Origin: Clavelina lepadiformis
Taxonomy: Eukaryota; Chordata; Ascidiacea; Aplousobranchia; Clavelinidae
Direction of reading: 5' to 3'
Length of the DNA stretch: 64,000 bases
Assembly (NCBI RefSeq): GCF_947623445.1
Contig: NC_135245.1
Location: 2,239,501-2,303,500, forward strand
The notes below the pieces were generated by a model that had not been told where the DNA came from, did no database searches, and saw only the letters and a program-made list of their open reading frames with translations. The position numbers and the translations under genes were made by a program. Positions 60,621 through 64,000 of the stretch are shown piece after piece (the stretch's first letter is position 1; each line of letters begins with the position of its first letter).

Positions 60621-61299
60621 TCAAAAACCTTTATCAGATACGTTTTCAACAAGAGCAAGGGCTTAAGTAACTATTCTGTCTGCGGTTCAGAAAAACATTT
60701 TTATGTTAACGGTTTGTGAGTTGAACATTCATTCGATTTTGTTTACATTTGTACAACGAGTCTTCATCCTGTAGAACAAAAACTTTGTCAACGAAATGTT
60801 TTTCTAAGTGAGCTTAGCTCTGATTAACCTTTTTACTCCGGTGTTTATACGGAATGCGACCAACGAATACGGTAAACCGCCCCGACCTTGCCAATCTCCA
60901 AACTGCGCGCTTACATTGCATTGCTGGTGCAGATATATAATAAGCTTATTTACGCCTAGATAGGTATAAATGTATTAATTTTTGACGTTTCAAATTGCAG
61001 TTTCTGGCTTCGTAGAACCTTAAAAAGCAGTAAGGAAACGCATCATCCTTCTCTTTAACATGTGACTCTTTACGTGGAAGAAATGTTGCATTTTCATACA
61101 GGGTATCACACGTAGATACGATGTTTTGCGTATTAAATATTGTTTTTTCTTGCAGCGGTTGAGTTTTCAATTGTTGTACTTTCAGTAATTAATTCACAAC
61201 TCGTTTGTTTTGTTCTTTTTAGGCCAATCAATAACTGCAGTCGGTCTCTAAAATTCGTAATAATTATTTTGTACAACCGAGCACGAAAACCCTTTAAAC

Positions 61300-61506
61300 C
61301 AGGCCTGCACAACTCAAAATGAAAAAGGGCCGCATAAGAAAAACTATTTTTCGCCGGCCGCTTTCTAACATTGATGTAAGCATTGTAACGTGTATACAAT
61401 GCGATATAGTCCAATAAGAGATATCGCTGGTTCAGGAAAAAATGAAATGTTGTTACATCGAGGGCCACATTAAAAGGCCGCGCGGACCGTATGTTGTGCA
61501 GTTCTG
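61300..61506. mobile_element. hAT-type MITE, 207 bp
   Basis: Terminal inverted repeats CAGGCCTGCACAAC and CAGAACTGCACAAC, with GGCCGC/GCGGCC motifs just inside, flanked by an 8-bp target duplication ctttaaac (61,292-61,299) / ccttaaac (61,507-61,514), 7 of 8 matching. Too short to code. The TIR type and 8-bp duplication are typical of the hAT superfamily. Confidence 0.8.
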
Positions 61507-61514
61507 CCTTAAAC

Positions 61515-64000
61515 CAAGCCTTGGTAATCCCAACAAAAGCTTGAAAAATTATATGTACACTTCCAATTGCCAACTGTCAATAGAAATATCAATACGGTGA
61601 CATTTCTTGAAGGGACCGTAAGACACTTATTGCGTGAAAGTGAAAACGACATAAGTTTTAGTCAACTTCAACTACGTCATTGCACCGTAACAATATTGAA
61701 AAATGACCGAAATAGCTTCCAAGAAAGCCTAGCTGTTTTTATTGTTTTTAGACGGTACAAGATACTAGATGTTACTATGTGTCTTGTTTTTGATGCTCTA
61801 GTAAACGCTTTGGATTCGTTGAGCATGTTTTATTAATTCTCTACGCTTGCCCTAACAGCATAACAGCATATATGCGAAGCACGTATCGTGTTTGCTCAGG
61901 AAACTGCTGGTTTCATGTTTTGAGCTGGCAGCTTCCGCTACGTTTCACCTCTAATTTATCAACTGAAATTAGTACCATATTTGGTAATGTTTTCGTACTC
62001 AATGCGTACCGTTAATTTACCAAATAAGGTAATTACTCTGATGTCTTCGACGCATCCGGCATTTTACGCAGCATACTTTGTTAGGCCCACTCCTAACATT
62101 TTAGATTTCAGTATAAAAATCTTTAATCTTATTCAATTTCATCTGCCGAATCGCTCGCTTTCGGTATTGTTCTTTGGCTTAACTAGGCTCTATTGTGTGC
62201 TGGTACTTTAGCCTACTGTCGCTATAGACAACAGAGGGCCTTTTTGTCTATATTTTTATTCTAAATTGAATTGAAAATTGAACTCTAAATGTCTAAATTG
62301 AACGTTTGGCATTTTATGTTGCTGGTATGACATTTGGCATCTTAGCATAAACGTGCGTGGGCAAAAATTTACTTAATGCCAAGCCGAATAAGTTGTAAAA
62401 TTCTTACTTGGCAGATCTTCTCACATTTTTGTTGGTGTTTCTACTGCAGCAAAGATGCATAATTTTTCTCAACAAATAAGGCAACGTTTTTAGCCAATCA
62501 TGTCTCGAACCCAATTAATTATACGCAAACGGTTTTGCCGAACGCTACAAAATGTACTAATGTGACGCCATTCTGCAATTGCGCAAAGCAAAAAAAAATA
62601 GTGATCACGAGAATTCTTGGTTTGAATTTCAAAAAGGAAATCTTGCTGCTTTTCTCAACAAAATATAGACGAACGACGAACTAAGGCAGGATAGGGCGCT
62701 GGCTGCAAAACAATGCGTCACTTGACACAAAGATGTCCTTGAACACACCACGCCATTGAGCCAGCACCTTGGAAAAGGCCACATGCTCAAAGAGTGAAAT
62801 TAATTTACACAAGAAACGGCTTATGCTACACACTCAATATTCCTTAGGTCTTATAAACAAACTCCTATTGTCTGGCCCGTGGAAATGAAAAGCATTATTT
62901 GATTAATTAAAATTTAAGATGCAACTTATACAATGCAGTTGCTTGCGTTAAAATATAAAGGTATGCTTAAAGCAAACATACATTATGCGTCACAGGCTGA
63001 AAAGAGATGACAGCCAACCATTTCCTATTTCGGCGTTTCTGACTATGGCTGCTCCAAAAGCATATATAGACAATTTAGTTGCTGTTTCAACCAAGCTTTG
63101 TCTATTTTTGTCATGCATGGATGAAAATAACATCTAACCCCATAACGACAAATGCATGATTTTGTCTGTAATAAACTTATCATTTTCAAGGAAGCACTGC
63201 TTTGAGATAACTTTATCGAATGTACAATAATTCAACAGTTTGGCACGCCATTTAAATTTGCAGGTACAAAAGAATATGCAAAGGTTCTGGCTTGACGTAC
63301 CTGGCACCTGACATTCACCCAAGTCCTGATGGTACGTAAGAATACAAGTGGCGCTGCAATGTTATGGAATATCTGCATTAAATGAAATATTGGTCTGCAG
63401 ATGTGCTGTAGGCTGTATATTAACACCGTTGAAAACTTACTGCATGCAGACAAAGCCTAGAAGCCTTGAATTGGAATTGGACGAAGCCTTAGAATTAGAA
63501 AGAATGGAAAACAGTCTTTCAGGCTTATGTAAATCAATGATGAATAACACATTCAACGTACATCGCCTGGCAAACCTTTCCAGCAAGCTTCTCATGCATT
63601 TAGGAAACGCCCGTTTGCTTAATTAATCGGGAGCGTGACAATTGCGTTTAAGAGCGGCTCAAATTATTGCCTTATATGGTGATCAATGCTGGCTTCAAAC
63701 CATGCGTAACATGAAGTAGCAGCGGAAACGCTTAGTGATTAGCCAAGCAACAAAAGGCACAACAAGCTTCCTTACTCATCAGAAGCTCCGTGTTTTGTAT
63801 AGGCGGAGGACCTTAAATTTACAGTAGTGTAAAGAGCAGCCTATTCACAGTTTCGATCAAAATGTATATCAAGAAATTAAGCATGGACTGGAAAGTATAG
63901 CCCGAACGTAAACAGTAGAAGCAGGCAGTTATATTGTAATTCCATTTTTTATGATTTGTAGTCAGTAAAATATAAAGTAAGATTCATTGTCAAACTTTCA
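61515..64000. other. Right-end region without a recognised gene
   Basis: About 2.5 kb, AT-rich, with scattered short open frames (for example 61,567-61,836 and 63,348-63,626, both plus) that I cannot assign to a family or connect by convincing splice sites. No homology to the actin array. Confidence 0.4.

Noticed and set aside
61567-61836. 89-codon plus-strand frame after the MITE
   Set aside because: No homology recognised and no supporting signals.
63348-63626. 92-codon plus-strand frame near the right edge with a Glu/Leu-rich stretch
   Set aside because: No recognisable family and no start context or splice partner; could be part of a gene to the right but cannot be supported.
63670-63679. 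Perfect CArG box CCTTATATGG
   Set aside because: About 3 kb from the nearest actin start; in 64 kb of AT-rich DNA a few such matches are expected by chance.

Overview
Eukaryotic nuclear DNA: AT-rich, with short multi-intron genes, consensus GT-AG introns, no operon signs, and metazoan extracellular domains and actins. Compact intron-rich genes, a local cluster of cytoplasmic-type actins with some muscle-type residues, and expanded secreted sushi proteins best fit a tunicate, probably an ascidian such as Ciona. That is an inference; the sequence carries no species label. All recognisable genes lie on the minus strand, so each 5' end is on the right.

Left half (1-34.6 kb): four head-to-tail paralogues of one secreted modular protein (A cut by the left edge, B, C, D). 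Spliced by hand, each has a signal peptide, one Ly6/uPAR three-finger domain (three exons), a run of six-cysteine sushi (CCP) modules and a C-terminal VWA domain with an intact MIDAS metal site, ending shortly after it in a Cys-containing tail. B (1109 aa) and C (1110 aa) have 12 sushi modules; D (847 aa) has 8; A carries an extra one from an in-frame exon-pair duplication. A recent ~10.7 kb direct duplication (about 1-10,815 and 10,816-21,485) covers the 5' half of one gene, the spacer and the 3' half of the next. B is therefore a chimera across the junction, and a truncated sushi exon at 10,770-10,815 marks the breakpoint. The layout suggests a birth-and-death family of secreted recognition or adhesion proteins; no enzyme is encoded.

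Middle (34.6-46.9 kb): mostly non-coding spacer with two dispersed actin genes. Actin 1 (37.1-38.7 kb) is intact, with Thr at position 41. Actin 2 (40.1-41.7 kb) is strongly diverged, has lost Gln137 and His161 and has a damaged splice acceptor. A decayed actin fragment at 43.5-43.86 kb, a dead hAT/ZBED-type transposon (45.4-46.6 kb) and a possible MITE complete this part.

Right half (46.9-61.1 kb): four tandem ~3.8 kb units, each with one six-exon actin gene and a spacer. Actins 3 and 4 are intact (375 aa). Actin 5 has a one-base insertion and actin 6 an in-frame 51-codon deletion. Actin 4 is a mosaic: its 5' half matches 3 and 6, its 3' half matches 5. The array breaks off at about 61,139, next to a 207 bp hAT-type MITE. 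I recognise no gene from 61.5 to 64 kb.
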